DNA of 11,941 nucleotides, taken from positions 1-11,941 of the forward strand of contig CBDTUS010000113.1 in assembly GCA_965363725.1 (NCBI GenBank), written 5' to 3'. This document shows, one piece after another, positions 1 through 6,484 of this stretch (position 1 is its first letter; each line of letters starts with the position of its first letter). The stretch comes from JAGLCY01 sp965363725 (lineage in GTDB: Bacteria; Krumholzibacteriota; Krumholzibacteriia; LZORAL124-64-63). Under the pieces are notes generated by a model, which was given only the letters and a program-made list of their open reading frames with translations, made no database searches and had not been told where the DNA came from. The translations under genes and the position numbers were made by a program.

Positions 1-519
1 GGCGGGTCCACGACCTACGACATGGTCAAGGTGAAAATGAAGGCCAAGGACTACCAGGGCGCCGTGAATCTGCTGAACCAGCTGCTGGAGAAGGACCCCG
101 CGCACACTGGTGGCCTGCTGACCCTGGCCCGAGCCCAGGATCAGCTGAAGAATCGATCTGCCAGCATTGATGCCTATCACAAGTACCTGGCCTTGAAGCC
201 CAATGATGAAAAGGCCATGGGGGCGATGCTGCAGGTCATGGTCGAGAACAACCAGTGTTCGCAGGCCAAATCCGAAGCCGCCGCCGCCGCGGGTCAGTTC
301 GAATCCAAGGGCCGCGAATCCCTCGCTCCGATCTGGTACTCCTGGGGCCTGGCCCTTGAGTGCACGGGCGAGTTCGACCTGGCCAAGGAAAGATTCCAGC
401 AGTGCGCCAGCAGTGGGAATGCCCGCTATGAGGCCTACGGCGCCCGCCAGGTGGAGCGCATGGAGGGTCTGAAGGCCCGCGAAGCGGCCGAAAAGAAAAA
501 AGCGGCCCAGGGGGGATGA
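1..519 (+). CDS. TPR-repeat protein, 3' part (5' end outside window)
   Basis: The reading frame is open from base 1 (codon phase 1) to the TGA at 517-519, so the true start is probably upstream; the first internal ATG is at 22. The visible ~172 residues are alpha-helical with tetratricopeptide-type repeats: a pattern like KDYQGAVNLLNQLLEKDPAH is followed by a second unit with AYHKYLALKPND, and a third near WYSWGLALECTGEFDLAKERF. The last ~20 residues are rich in Ala, Lys and Glu (EAAEKKKAAQ), as a charged tail. TPR units mediate protein-protein contacts, so the specific partner and cellular role cannot be read from this fragment. A strong terminator follows, so this gene ends its own transcription unit and is probably not part of the dapL operon. 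Sure of the TPR character, unsure of function. Confidence 0.8.
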   Translation, partial: GGSTTYDMVKVKMKAKDYQGAVNLLNQLLEKDPAHTGGLLTLARAQDQLKNRSASIDAYHKYLALKPNDEKAMGAMLQVMVENNQCSQAKSEAAAAAGQFESKGRESLAPIWYSWGLALECTGEFDLAKERFQQCASSGNARYEAYGARQVERMEGLKAREAAEKKKAAQGG

Positions 520-522
520 CGG

Positions 523-542
523 GGGTGGATGAACGCCCACCC
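523..542 (+). other. Small hairpin just after the TPR gene stop codon
   Basis: A 6-bp perfect inverted repeat (GGGTGG at 523-528, CCACCC at 537-542, 8-nt loop) lies directly after the TPR gene and 14 nt before the main terminator hairpin. It has no T-run of its own (it is followed by TTGTGCG), so it is not a terminator by itself. It may simply protect the mRNA 3' end, or it may be chance in GC-rich DNA. Confidence 0.35.
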
Positions 543-556
543 TTGTGCGATATTGG

Positions 557-593
557 TCCCGCGGATTGCCGAGACGATCCGCGGGATTTTTTT
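557..593 (+). terminator. Rho-independent terminator after the TPR gene
   Basis: A perfect 10-bp stem (TCCCGCGGAT at 557-566 with ATCCGCGGGA at 577-586) encloses a 10-nt loop and is followed at once by seven T residues (587-593). This is a textbook intrinsic terminator for plus-strand transcription. It starts 38 nt after the TPR stop codon and ends 31 nt before the dapL start codon, so it could also act as an attenuator of dapL if transcription comes from upstream. Confidence 0.9.
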
Positions 594-624
594 ACCCTGA
601 ATCTCTGACCGGGAGTTTCGTTCC

Positions 625-1779
625 GTGGCCCGTCTGGACAAGTTGCCGCCCTATCTGTTCTCCGCCATCGACGCCGCCAAAGAGAAAGCCCGGCAGGCCG
701 GCGTCGCGGTGGTCGATCTGGGGGTGGGGGATCCCGACCTGCCCACGCCCGAGGCCCTGGTGGAGGTCATGGCCAGGGCCGTGGCCGACCCGACCAATCA
801 CTGCTACCCCGCCCAACGTGGGGACGCCCGCTTGAAACAGGCCATCGCACTCTGGCTGAAGAATCGGCACGGAGTGAGTGTCGATCCGCAGAAACAGATC
901 CTGGTCCTGGTCGGCAGCAAGGAAGGGCTCGGCCACCTGCCTCTGACCTGTGTCGAGGAAGGGGACAACGTCCTGGTGCCCGACCTGGGCTATCCCGTAT
1001 ACGGTCAGGCGACCATCCTGGCCGGTGGCGAACCACGTCCCTTCGGTTTGAAAGCGGAGAACGGTTTCCTTCCCGATCTGGATGAACTGGCCCGCCTCAT
1101 GGACGGCCGCACACAGCTCCTGTTCCTGAACTACCCCAACAATCCCACCGGGGCCGTGGCGGGCCCTTCGCTGTGGAAGGACCTGGTGGACCTGTGCCGG
1201 GAAAAGAAGGTGGTCCTGGTCAACGACGCCGCCTACCTGGAAGTCACCCTGGACGGGAGCCGTCCGGCCAGTCTCCTGGGGGCCTGTGATCCCGGCCTGG
1301 ACCGGGTGATCGAACTGCACAGCCTGTCGAAGATGTTCAACATGACGGGCTGGCGCATCGCGTTCGCGGCCGGGCATCGCGACGTGGTCGGCGATCTGGG
1401 CCGCGTCAAGGAAAGCATCGACAGCGGAGTTTTCACAGCCGTGCAAACCACAGCGGCCCACGCCCTGGGAGAGTCATTCGACGATCTGCTGGCTTCGGTC
1501 ATGGCGGCCTATCCGGGCCGCCACGGGGTGATGGTGGCGGCGCTGGAGAAGGCGGGCTTCGAGGTGTTCAACTCCCACGCGACGTTCTACGTTTGGTGCC
1601 GGGTGCCGAACGGGGAATCGTCGGTGGATTTCTGTGGCCGCGCCCTGGAGGAGATCGGCGTGGTGGTCACGCCGGGACCCGGTTTCGGATCCGGCGGGGA
1701 AGGCTGGTTCCGCATCAGTCTGACGGCCAGCGATGAAGACGTGGCCGAAGGGGCCCGCCGAATTGGAGAATGGCGATGA
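625..1779 (+). CDS. dapL: LL-diaminopimelate aminotransferase (PLP, class I/II)
   Basis: A fold-type I PLP aminotransferase of 384 residues, the usual length for this family. DapL converts tetrahydrodipicolinate directly to LL-diaminopimelate with glutamate as amino donor, feeding lysine and peptidoglycan synthesis in the cytoplasm. Visible signatures are the N-terminal LGVGDPDLPTP (substrate region), YPNNPTGAVA at 170-179, NDAAY, and the Schiff-base lysine K236 in SLSKMFNMTGWRI, with GWFRISLTAS near the C-terminus carrying the carboxylate-binding arginine. The wording GVGDPDLPTP plus SLSKxxNMTGWRI and DSGVFTAVQ is typical of DapL-type enzymes rather than AspC. The start is GTG at 625 with GGGAG at 611-615 nine bases upstream. 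The stop codon overlaps folB by four bases. It opens the biosynthetic run. Another substrate (aspartate, alanine) within the superfamily is the main alternative. Confidence 0.83.
   Translation: MARLDKLPPYLFSAIDAAKEKARQAGVAVVDLGVGDPDLPTPEALVEVMARAVADPTNHCYPAQRGDARLKQAIALWLKNRHGVSVDPQKQILVLVGSKEGLGHLPLTCVEEGDNVLVPDLGYPVYGQATILAGGEPRPFGLKAENGFLPDLDELARLMDGRTQLLFLNYPNNPTGAVAGPSLWKDLVDLCREKKVVLVNDAAYLEVTLDGSRPASLLGACDPGLDRVIELHSLSKMFNMTGWRIAFAAGHRDVVGDLGRVKESIDSGVFTAVQTTAAHALGESFDDLLASVMAAYPGRHGVMVAALEKAGFEVFNSHATFYVWCRVPNGESSVDFCGRALEEIGVVVTPGPGFGSGGEGWFRISLTASDEDVAEGARRIGEWR
1765..1768 (+). promoter_or_regulatory. Ribosome binding site deciding the folB start
   Basis: GGAG lies inside the dapL 3' end. 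It is only 1 nt from the ATG at 1770, 7 nt from the ATG at 1776 and 10 nt from the ATG at 1779, all in one frame. The spacing favours 1776, which also makes an ATGA overlap with the dapL stop codon. Confidence 0.6.
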
Positions 1780-2168
1780 TGGACAAGGTCAGTCTGCAGG
1801 GCATCGATGTCTACGCCCACCACGGTGTTCATCCCGCCGAGAGGGAACTGGGCCAACGATTCGTCATCGACGTGGATCTATGGACCGATTGTTCGGCCGC
1901 CGCGGCCTCCGATTCTTTGGACCAGGCCCTCGACTACACAGCGGTGCACCGGTGCATCAATGAATCCACGGCGGGAACGTCCTACCATCTGATCGAGGCT
2001 CTCGCCGGGCACCTGTGCCTGGTGCTGCTGGACAGTTTTTCCGTGGACAAGGTTCAGGTCACCGTCCAGAAACCCAACCCGCCCATCGCCAATTTTCTTG
2101 GCCGCGCCTCCGTGACCCTGGTCCGGGACCGGGCCTGGCTGTCCGCCAAGCAGAAGGAAGATTCGTGA
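1776..2168 (+). CDS. folB: Dihydroneopterin aldolase
   Basis: FolB cleaves 7,8-dihydroneopterin to 6-hydroxymethyl-7,8-dihydropterin and glycolaldehyde in tetrahydrofolate synthesis; the family forms ring-shaped octamers in the cytosol. From the ATG at 1776 the protein is 130 residues, close to the usual ~120. Recognised segments are GIDVYAHHGVHPAERELGQR (residues 9-28, with the conserved Glu at 22), LDYTAV (Tyr 54), LIEALA, and VQKPNPPI (Lys 99); Glu, Tyr and Lys sit almost exactly where the active-site residues lie in characterised aldolases. ATGs at 1770 and 1779 are alternative starts; the 1779 form begins MDKV, as other FolB proteins do. It overlaps dapL by four bases and folK by four (GTGA), so coupled translation is likely. 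The epimerase side activity of the family cannot be excluded. Confidence 0.93.
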   Translation: MMDKVSLQGIDVYAHHGVHPAERELGQRFVIDVDLWTDCSAAAASDSLDQALDYTAVHRCINESTAGTSYHLIEALAGHLCLVLLDSFSVDKVQVTVQKPNPPIANFLGRASVTLVRDRAWLSAKQKEDS

Positions 2169-2764
2169 TCCCGCCGCGCACGGCTGCCCCGGGTCCGGTC
2201 AGGGAAACGGTCTTCCTGGGACTGGGGTCCAACGTGGGGGACCGGCTGGGCCATCTGCAAAAAGCGCTGGAAGCCCTGGCCACCCATCCGGAGATCGAGG
2301 TCTCGGATGTCAGCCGTATCTTCGAGACGGAATATGTGGGTCCGGGAACCCAGGAACCCTACCTGAACGCCTGCGTCGCCTTGCGGACGGCGCTGACCCC
2401 CTCCGTCCTGCTGGCCGTTCTCAAGGGGACCGAAGAACGACAGGGCCGGAGGCCGGACAGCCACCTGGAGCCCCGTCCCATTGATCTGGACATCCTGATG
2501 TACGGTCAGAAGGTGGCTGCGGGTCCCCGGCTGACTTTGCCCCATCCGGAAATCCGAAACCGGGCCTTTGTGCTGGAACCCCTGGCCGATTTGGCCCCCC
2601 AGGCAAAATTCCCGGATTCGGGGGAGACAATTGCTTCGGCTTGTGCGAAAATAAGGCGTAAATCCGGGCCCTGGGTGAAGATCCGACCGGACCTTTCGCT
2701 TGGTAACCTATTGCCGGACAACAAGGAGGGTTGGCGTGCTGCCTTGGCGGTACATTGTCGTTGA
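2165..2764 (+). CDS. folK: 6-hydroxymethyl-7,8-dihydropterin pyrophosphokinase
   Basis: FolK transfers pyrophosphate from ATP to 6-hydroxymethyl-dihydropterin, the product of FolB, making the substrate of dihydropteroate synthase. Seen: LGLGSNVGDRLGHLQKAL (starting at residue 18), PYLNACVALRT, the EERQGRRPDSHLEPRPIDLD region with the Mg-binding pair D107/D109 of IDLDIL, and LPHPEIRNRAFVLEPLADL. The start is GTG at 2165, overlapping the folB stop as GTGA, with AAGGAAG at 2154-2160 as ribosome binding site; the same frame is open further upstream inside folB but that part is a shadow. At 199 residues it is longer than the ~160 of minimal FolK: about 14 extra residues precede the beta strand and about 35 follow the conserved core, the last nine codons overlapping the next gene. 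No folP is seen in the window. Confidence 0.93.
   Translation: MIPPRTAAPGPVRETVFLGLGSNVGDRLGHLQKALEALATHPEIEVSDVSRIFETEYVGPGTQEPYLNACVALRTALTPSVLLAVLKGTEERQGRRPDSHLEPRPIDLDILMYGQKVAAGPRLTLPHPEIRNRAFVLEPLADLAPQAKFPDSGETIASACAKIRRKSGPWVKIRPDLSLGNLLPDNKEGWRAALAVHCR
2723..2730 (+). promoter_or_regulatory. Ribosome binding site deciding the kinase start
   Basis: AAGGAGGG, the strongest Shine-Dalgarno sequence in this run, lies inside folK five bases before the GTG at 2736. It places the kinase start there rather than at the in-frame upstream GTG at 2700, whose product would carry twelve non-conserved residues. Confidence 0.75.
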
Positions 2765-3380
2765 AGGAGTCATCGGCGTCGGCAAAACGAGTCTGACCAA
2801 GCTGCTTGCCACCAGGACCAGCGGCCGGCTCAACCTGGAAGTGGTGGAGGAAAACCCCTTTCTGTCCCAGTTCTATCAGGACCGATCCGCCTACGCCTTC
2901 CAGACCCAGATTTTTTTTCTGCTCAGCCGATATCGGCAGCAGCAGAATCTATTCCAGCACGACATGTTCAGCAATACGCTGATTTCCGACTACCTGTTCG
3001 CCAAGGACCGGATATTCGCCAATCTGAACCTGAGCGACGACGAACTGGCCCTCTACAACCAGCTCGCCACCATCCTGGAACAGCGGGTGCTCAAACCGGA
3101 CCTGGTCATCTATCTTCAGGCCCGGACTTCCGTCCTGCTGCGTCGGATCCGCTGGCGGGGCCGGGCCTTCGAACAGGACATGGACGAGGGATATCTCCAA
3201 GCGCTCAACGACGCCTATAGTTATTTTTTCCATCACTACAAGGATGCGCCCCTGCTGGTGGTCAATACGGACAACCTGGATTTCGTCAACGTGCCGGGCG
3301 ACTTCGATCTGCTGTTCGAACAGATTACGGAAAAATTCAACGGCACCCGCTATTTCGCCCCCGATTCGGGACCCGAATAA
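2736..3380 (+). CDS. Deoxynucleoside kinase
   Basis: A 214-residue P-loop kinase of the deoxynucleoside kinase (dGK/dAK/dCK) family, which phosphorylates salvaged deoxynucleosides with ATP. The Walker A motif is GVIGVGKTS (residues 11-19, K17) after a hydrophobic strand YIVVE. ENPFL follows. FQTQIFFLLSRYRQQ matches the family's substrate-pocket helix, DYLFAKDRIF (85-94) holds the catalytic-region Asp-Arg, and RRIRWRGRAFEQDM (from 136) is the arginine-rich LID. The preferred base (G, A, C or T) cannot be told by eye. The GTG start is fixed by AAGGAGGG at 2723-2730, so the gene overlaps the folK end by 29 bases in another frame. FolK followed by such a kinase is a neighbourhood I recall from several Gram-negative phyla (from memory, not searched). 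A 36-nt gap precedes panB. Confidence 0.88.
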   Translation: MLPWRYIVVEGVIGVGKTSLTKLLATRTSGRLNLEVVEENPFLSQFYQDRSAYAFQTQIFFLLSRYRQQQNLFQHDMFSNTLISDYLFAKDRIFANLNLSDDELALYNQLATILEQRVLKPDLVIYLQARTSVLLRRIRWRGRAFEQDMDEGYLQALNDAYSYFFHHYKDAPLLVVNTDNLDFVNVPGDFDLLFEQITEKFNGTRYFAPDSGPE

Positions 3381-3416
3381 CCCGGCGGATCGGGGCTGTC
3401 CCAGAAAGGCAGGACC

Positions 3417-4316
3417 ATGGAACGGAAGGGCAAGACCCTGACCCTGAGTGTTTTTCCCCGCCGGAAGAAGGAGGGGCAGAAAATCGTGGTGCTGACGGCC
3501 TACGATCTGACCAGCGCCCTGATCGCCTCGGTCGGCGGGGTGGACGCCATCCTGGTCGGGGATTCCCTGGGCATGGTCGTGTTGGGCTACGACAACACCC
3601 TGCCGGTGACCCTGGACGACATGGTCCACCACTGCCGGGCGGTCAGCCGGGCACGGCCTGGGGTGCCGGTGATTGCGGACATGCCCTACGGCAGTTTCCA
3701 TACCGACTGCACCGACACTGTTCGCGGCGGCCTGCGCCTGGTGAAGGAAGCCGGCGTCCATGCGGTCAAGGTCGAGGGGGGCCGTAACCGGGCTGATCAC
3801 ATCAAGGCACTACTTGACGCCGAGATCCCGGTGATGGGCCACCTGGGTTTGACGCCCCAGTCGGTGAACCGTTTCGGCGGCTACAAGGTGCAGGGAAGGG
3901 GCAAGGAGGCAGCCGCTGCTCTCGAGGCCGAAGCGCTCTTCCTGCAGGAGGCGGGATGTTTCGCTATCGTGCTGGAATGTGTGCCCTCGGCGTTGGCGGA
4001 ACGCATCTCGTCCCGGTTGACCGTCCCGACCATCGGCATCGGGGCCGGCGCCGGGTGCGACGGGCAGGTTCTGGTCTTCCATGACCTGCTGGGGCTGTTC
4101 GACGGCCTCAAACCCCGCTTCGTGAAACGCTATGCTGAACTGGGCGAAGTCGCGGTCCAGGCCGTGGGAAATTTTGTCCAGGATGTCAGGGATGGCGTTT
4201 TCCCCGCCGCCGAACATGAGTACGGCGAGGAGCCCTCGCCGCGGCGCGACGGTTCGCCGAAAAACGTATCCGGTCAGTCGGGTTACCTGGGTTCCCTGGA
4301 CCAGGACAAGGACTGA
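3417..4316 (+). CDS. panB: 3-methyl-2-oxobutanoate hydroxymethyltransferase
   Basis: PanB moves a hydroxymethyl group from 5,10-methylene-tetrahydrofolate to alpha-ketoisovalerate, giving ketopantoate, the first committed step to pantothenate and CoA. The TIM-barrel motifs are all present: LTAYD (26-30), VGDSLGM with metal ligand D49, IADMPYGSF with D88, AVKVEGG with K118 and E120, GHLGLTPQSV, and IVLECVP with catalytic E187, then GIGAGAGCDGQVLV. The protein has 299 residues against about 264 in the E. coli enzyme. The excess is a hydrophilic C-terminal tail after the FPAAEHEY segment, rich in Ser, Gly, Asp and Lys, with no recognisable domain. The ATG at 3417 has AAAGG at 3405-3409 seven bases upstream. 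The stop lies five bases before panC. The methylene-THF requirement links it to folB and folK upstream. Confidence 0.96.
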   Translation: MERKGKTLTLSVFPRRKKEGQKIVVLTAYDLTSALIASVGGVDAILVGDSLGMVVLGYDNTLPVTLDDMVHHCRAVSRARPGVPVIADMPYGSFHTDCTDTVRGGLRLVKEAGVHAVKVEGGRNRADHIKALLDAEIPVMGHLGLTPQSVNRFGGYKVQGRGKEAAAALEAEALFLQEAGCFAIVLECVPSALAERISSRLTVPTIGIGAGAGCDGQVLVFHDLLGLFDGLKPRFVKRYAELGEVAVQAVGNFVQDVRDGVFPAAEHEYGEEPSPRRDGSPKNVSGQSGYLGSLDQDKD

Positions 4317-4321
4317 ACCGT

Positions 4322-5236
4322 ATGGAATCCCGCCTGGAAATCTGCCGCACCCCTGAAGAACTGGCGGCGCTCGATTCCCTGGCTGGCGATCGGCCCCTGG
4401 TGCTGGTGCCCACCATGGGCGCCCTCCACGAGGGTCATCTTTCCCTGGTGAAATTGGGCCGGGATCTGGGACCGGTGGTTGTGTCGATTTTTGTCAACCC
4501 CACCCAGTTCGGCCAGGGAGAGGATTTCGAGTCCTACCCCAGGGATCTGGCCAAGGATCTGGACCTGCTGGCGCCTCTGGGGGCGGCCGCGGTCTTTACC
4601 CCTTCGGTCGAGGCTATGTACGGCTCCGGTGGCGAAGTGACCGTCCAGCCGGGGAGCCGGGCCCGCGGCCTGTGCGGCGGGGACCGGCCGGGCCACTTCA
4701 CAGGGGTCCTGACGGTTGTGGCGAAGCTGTTCGGGGCGGTCAGGCCCGACATCGCGGTTTTCGGCCGCAAGGATGCCCAGCAGTGCCTGGTCATCGGGCA
4801 GATGGTGGAAAACCTGAAGATGCCCATCCACCTGATCGACGCTGCCACGGTGCGGGAACCGGACGGGTTGGCCATGTCTTCCCGCAACAGGTACCTGGAT
4901 CCCGAACAAAGGAACCGTGCGGTCTGTCTTTATCGGGCTCTCAGCGCGGGCCGGGACCAGTTGGCTTCGGGACAAAACCACCGGGACGAGGTGGTGGCCG
5001 CCATGACCAGGGAACTGGAGGCCGCCGACACCATCGAATATGCGGAAGTGAGGTCGGTCCCCGACCTGGCGTCAGGGACACTGGTCAGCGGCCGCACCTT
5101 GCTGGCGGTGGCGGCGCGTGTCGGGCCGGCGCGACTCATCGATAATTTTGTTGTCGATGTCACCGAATCCGGGATCACCGACGGGTTTCTGCTGGGCCAG
5201 GCCGAGCAATACATCAGCCTACGGAGGGCGCGATGA
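4322..5236 (+). CDS. panC: Pantoate--beta-alanine ligase (pantothenate synthetase)
   Basis: PanC adenylates pantoate and condenses it with beta-alanine to pantothenate. It is a class I aminoacyl-tRNA-synthetase-like nucleotidyltransferase: VPTMGALHEGHLSL holds the HxGH motif (H36, H39), FVNPTQFGQGEDF and RPGHFTGVLTVV are the pantoate- and ATP-binding segments, VFGRKDAQQ follows, and DGLAMSSRNRYL holds the KMSKS-like MSSRN at 185-189. The C-terminal domain carries YAEVRSV and the RLIDNF ending common to the family. The length is 304 residues, about 20 more than the E. coli enzyme, with an extra tail after RLIDNFVV. The ATG at 4322 has AAGGA at 4308-4312 nine bases upstream, within the panB end. 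The last codons overlap the next gene as ATGA. Ketopantoate reductase (panE) and aspartate decarboxylase (panD) are not in the window. Confidence 0.96.
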   Translation: MESRLEICRTPEELAALDSLAGDRPLVLVPTMGALHEGHLSLVKLGRDLGPVVVSIFVNPTQFGQGEDFESYPRDLAKDLDLLAPLGAAAVFTPSVEAMYGSGGEVTVQPGSRARGLCGGDRPGHFTGVLTVVAKLFGAVRPDIAVFGRKDAQQCLVIGQMVENLKMPIHLIDAATVREPDGLAMSSRNRYLDPEQRNRAVCLYRALSAGRDQLASGQNHRDEVVAAMTRELEAADTIEYAEVRSVPDLASGTLVSGRTLLAVAARVGPARLIDNFVVDVTESGITDGFLLGQAEQYISLRRAR

Positions 5237-5985
5237 GCGCATCGACAAATGAGACAATCGACGCGGTGGTGCTGGCCGCCGGCAAAGGCACCCGCATGAA
5301 ATCGGATCTGCCCAAGGTCCTGCATGAAATCGACGGTCGCCCCCTGCTGGACCACGTGCTCGATACGGTGGCGGCCGTGGGTATAGACCACACGGTGGTG
5401 GTCGTGGGCCATGAGGCGCTTCTGGTGGAAAACACCTGCCGTCGGCCGGGTCTGGATTTTGTTCTGCAGGAACCGCAGCTGGGTACGGGCCACGCCGTCC
5501 AGGTGGCCGTCGACAAGCTGAGGCCGGGAGGCTATTGCGTGGTTCTGGCCGGGGACGTACCCCTGCTGCGGGCCGAAACGCTGGAGCGGCTCATCGCCGG
5601 GACGGTGTCCGGGGGAGCCGCCGCCGCGGTCCTGACCTGCCAGGTGGACGACGCAGGCGCCTATGGACGGATCGTGAAGGACACCGACGGACGGGTGCTG
5701 AAAATCGTCGAGGCCAAGGACGCCAGCGAGGAAGAACGGGCCATCGGGGAGTACAACACCGGTGTTTTCTGTTATCAGACCGATCGGATGATCGAAGCCT
5801 TGGGCAGCCTGACCACGGACAACAAGCAGGGCGAATACTACCTGACCGACACGGTGGCCTTCCTGGTGAGCGCCGGCCTTCCCGTGGAGGCGGTCGTCAC
5901 CCTGGATCCGGATGAAGTGGTGGGTATCAACACCGTCACCGAACTTGCCGAGGCGGAACGTCTGCTGGCCCGCCGCGGGACCTGA
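5233..5985 (+). CDS. GlmU-type N-acetylglucosamine-1-phosphate uridyltransferase, single domain
   Basis: A 250-residue nucleotidyltransferase matching only the N-terminal half of GlmU, the domain that makes UDP-GlcNAc from UTP and GlcNAc-1-phosphate for peptidoglycan and lipopolysaccharide. Visible are LAAGKGTRMKSDLPKVLH (14-31), the QLGTGHAVQ uracil-binding loop, LAGDVPLL with Mg ligand D108, YGRIV, VEAKDAS, EYNTGVF, GEYYLTD and GINTVTEL with N233 as second Mg ligand. The frame stops at a TGA right after the helix (LAEAERLL) that in GlmU links to the left-handed beta-helix acetyltransferase domain, so that domain is absent; the next gene is unrelated, so no frameshift is evident. GGAGGG at 5223-5228 precedes the ATG, which overlaps the panC stop. 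A relative acting on another sugar phosphate is possible, but the motifs are closest to GlmU. Confidence 0.85.
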   Translation: MSASTNETIDAVVLAAGKGTRMKSDLPKVLHEIDGRPLLDHVLDTVAAVGIDHTVVVVGHEALLVENTCRRPGLDFVLQEPQLGTGHAVQVAVDKLRPGGYCVVLAGDVPLLRAETLERLIAGTVSGGAAAAVLTCQVDDAGAYGRIVKDTDGRVLKIVEAKDASEEERAIGEYNTGVFCYQTDRMIEALGSLTTDNKQGEYYLTDTVAFLVSAGLPVEAVVTLDPDEVVGINTVTELAEAERLLARRGT

Positions 5986-5986
5986 T

Positions 5987-6484
5987 ATGGATCGTCTCTG
6001 CACACCCTGGAGGTTTGCCTACGTGACCGGTAAGGAAAAAGAAGAGGGGTGTGTCTTCTGCAACCGCCTCCAGTGCGACGATCGGGAGAATTTCATCCTG
6101 CATCGTGGCAAGCACTGGTACCTCATCCTGAATCTCTATCCCTACAACGGCGGACACATGCTGTGTGTCTTGAACCGACACCAGCCCATGCTCACCGATT
6201 GCATCGCCGATGAACTCGCGGAGATGGGAGTCCTGTTGGGGATCATGGAATCGTCCCTGATGGAGGCGTTCAGTCCGGACGGGATCAACTGCGGCTACAA
6301 CGGTGGTGCCAGTGCGGGCGCGGGCATTCCCGATCATCTCCACCTCCACATGCTGCCCCGCTGGTCAGGCGACACGAACTTCATGAGCACGGTCGGCGAA
6401 ACCAGGGTGATGCCCCTGACGCTGGACCAGAGCTACGACATGCTGCTGCCGGTGGTCAGAAGACGGGTCGAGGAGGCCGATTGA
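5987..6484 (+). CDS. HIT family protein, Ap4A phosphorylase/hydrolase-like
   Basis: A 165-residue histidine-triad protein. HIT enzymes split nucleoside phosphoanhydrides or phosphoramidates such as Ap4A or AMP-lysine through a histidine intermediate. The triad is HLHLHM (H117, H119, H121), the nucleotide-binding stretch is NLYPYNGGHMLCVLNRH, and a CVFC pair (22-25) probably belongs to a zinc site. The N-terminus MDRLCTPWRFAYVTG resembles the W-x-PWR-x-x-Y start of the actinobacterial/deltaproteobacterial Ap4A phosphorylase-like branch, which argues for that subgroup over HinT. The ATG at 5987 begins one base after the preceding stop, with GGGA at 5977-5980; the frame is open further upstream inside the previous gene but that part is not conserved. 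The stop overlaps the next start as TTGA. The physiological substrate cannot be inferred from position. Confidence 0.9.
   Translation: MDRLCTPWRFAYVTGKEKEEGCVFCNRLQCDDRENFILHRGKHWYLILNLYPYNGGHMLCVLNRHQPMLTDCIADELAEMGVLLGIMESSLMEAFSPDGINCGYNGGASAGAGIPDHLHLHMLPRWSGDTNFMSTVGETRVMPLTLDQSYDMLLPVVRRRVEEAD

Noticed and set aside
592..1461. Minus-strand open frame of 289 codons opposite dapL
   Set aside because: The opposite strand encodes an aminotransferase with all family motifs, and this frame has no protein signature.
3381..3416. Promoter or terminator between the kinase and panB
   Set aside because: The 36-nt gap has no stem with a T-run and no -10-like box. It most likely keeps the genes in one transcript.
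2949..3800. Minus-strand open frame of 283 codons spanning the kinase-panB junction
   Set aside because: It crosses two genuine plus-strand genes and carries no domain, so it is a GC-driven shadow.
4930..6003. Minus-strand open frame of 357 codons opposite panC and the uridyltransferase gene
   Set aside because: It mirrors well-supported plus-strand genes, has no motif, and shows low-complexity composition of the shadow type.
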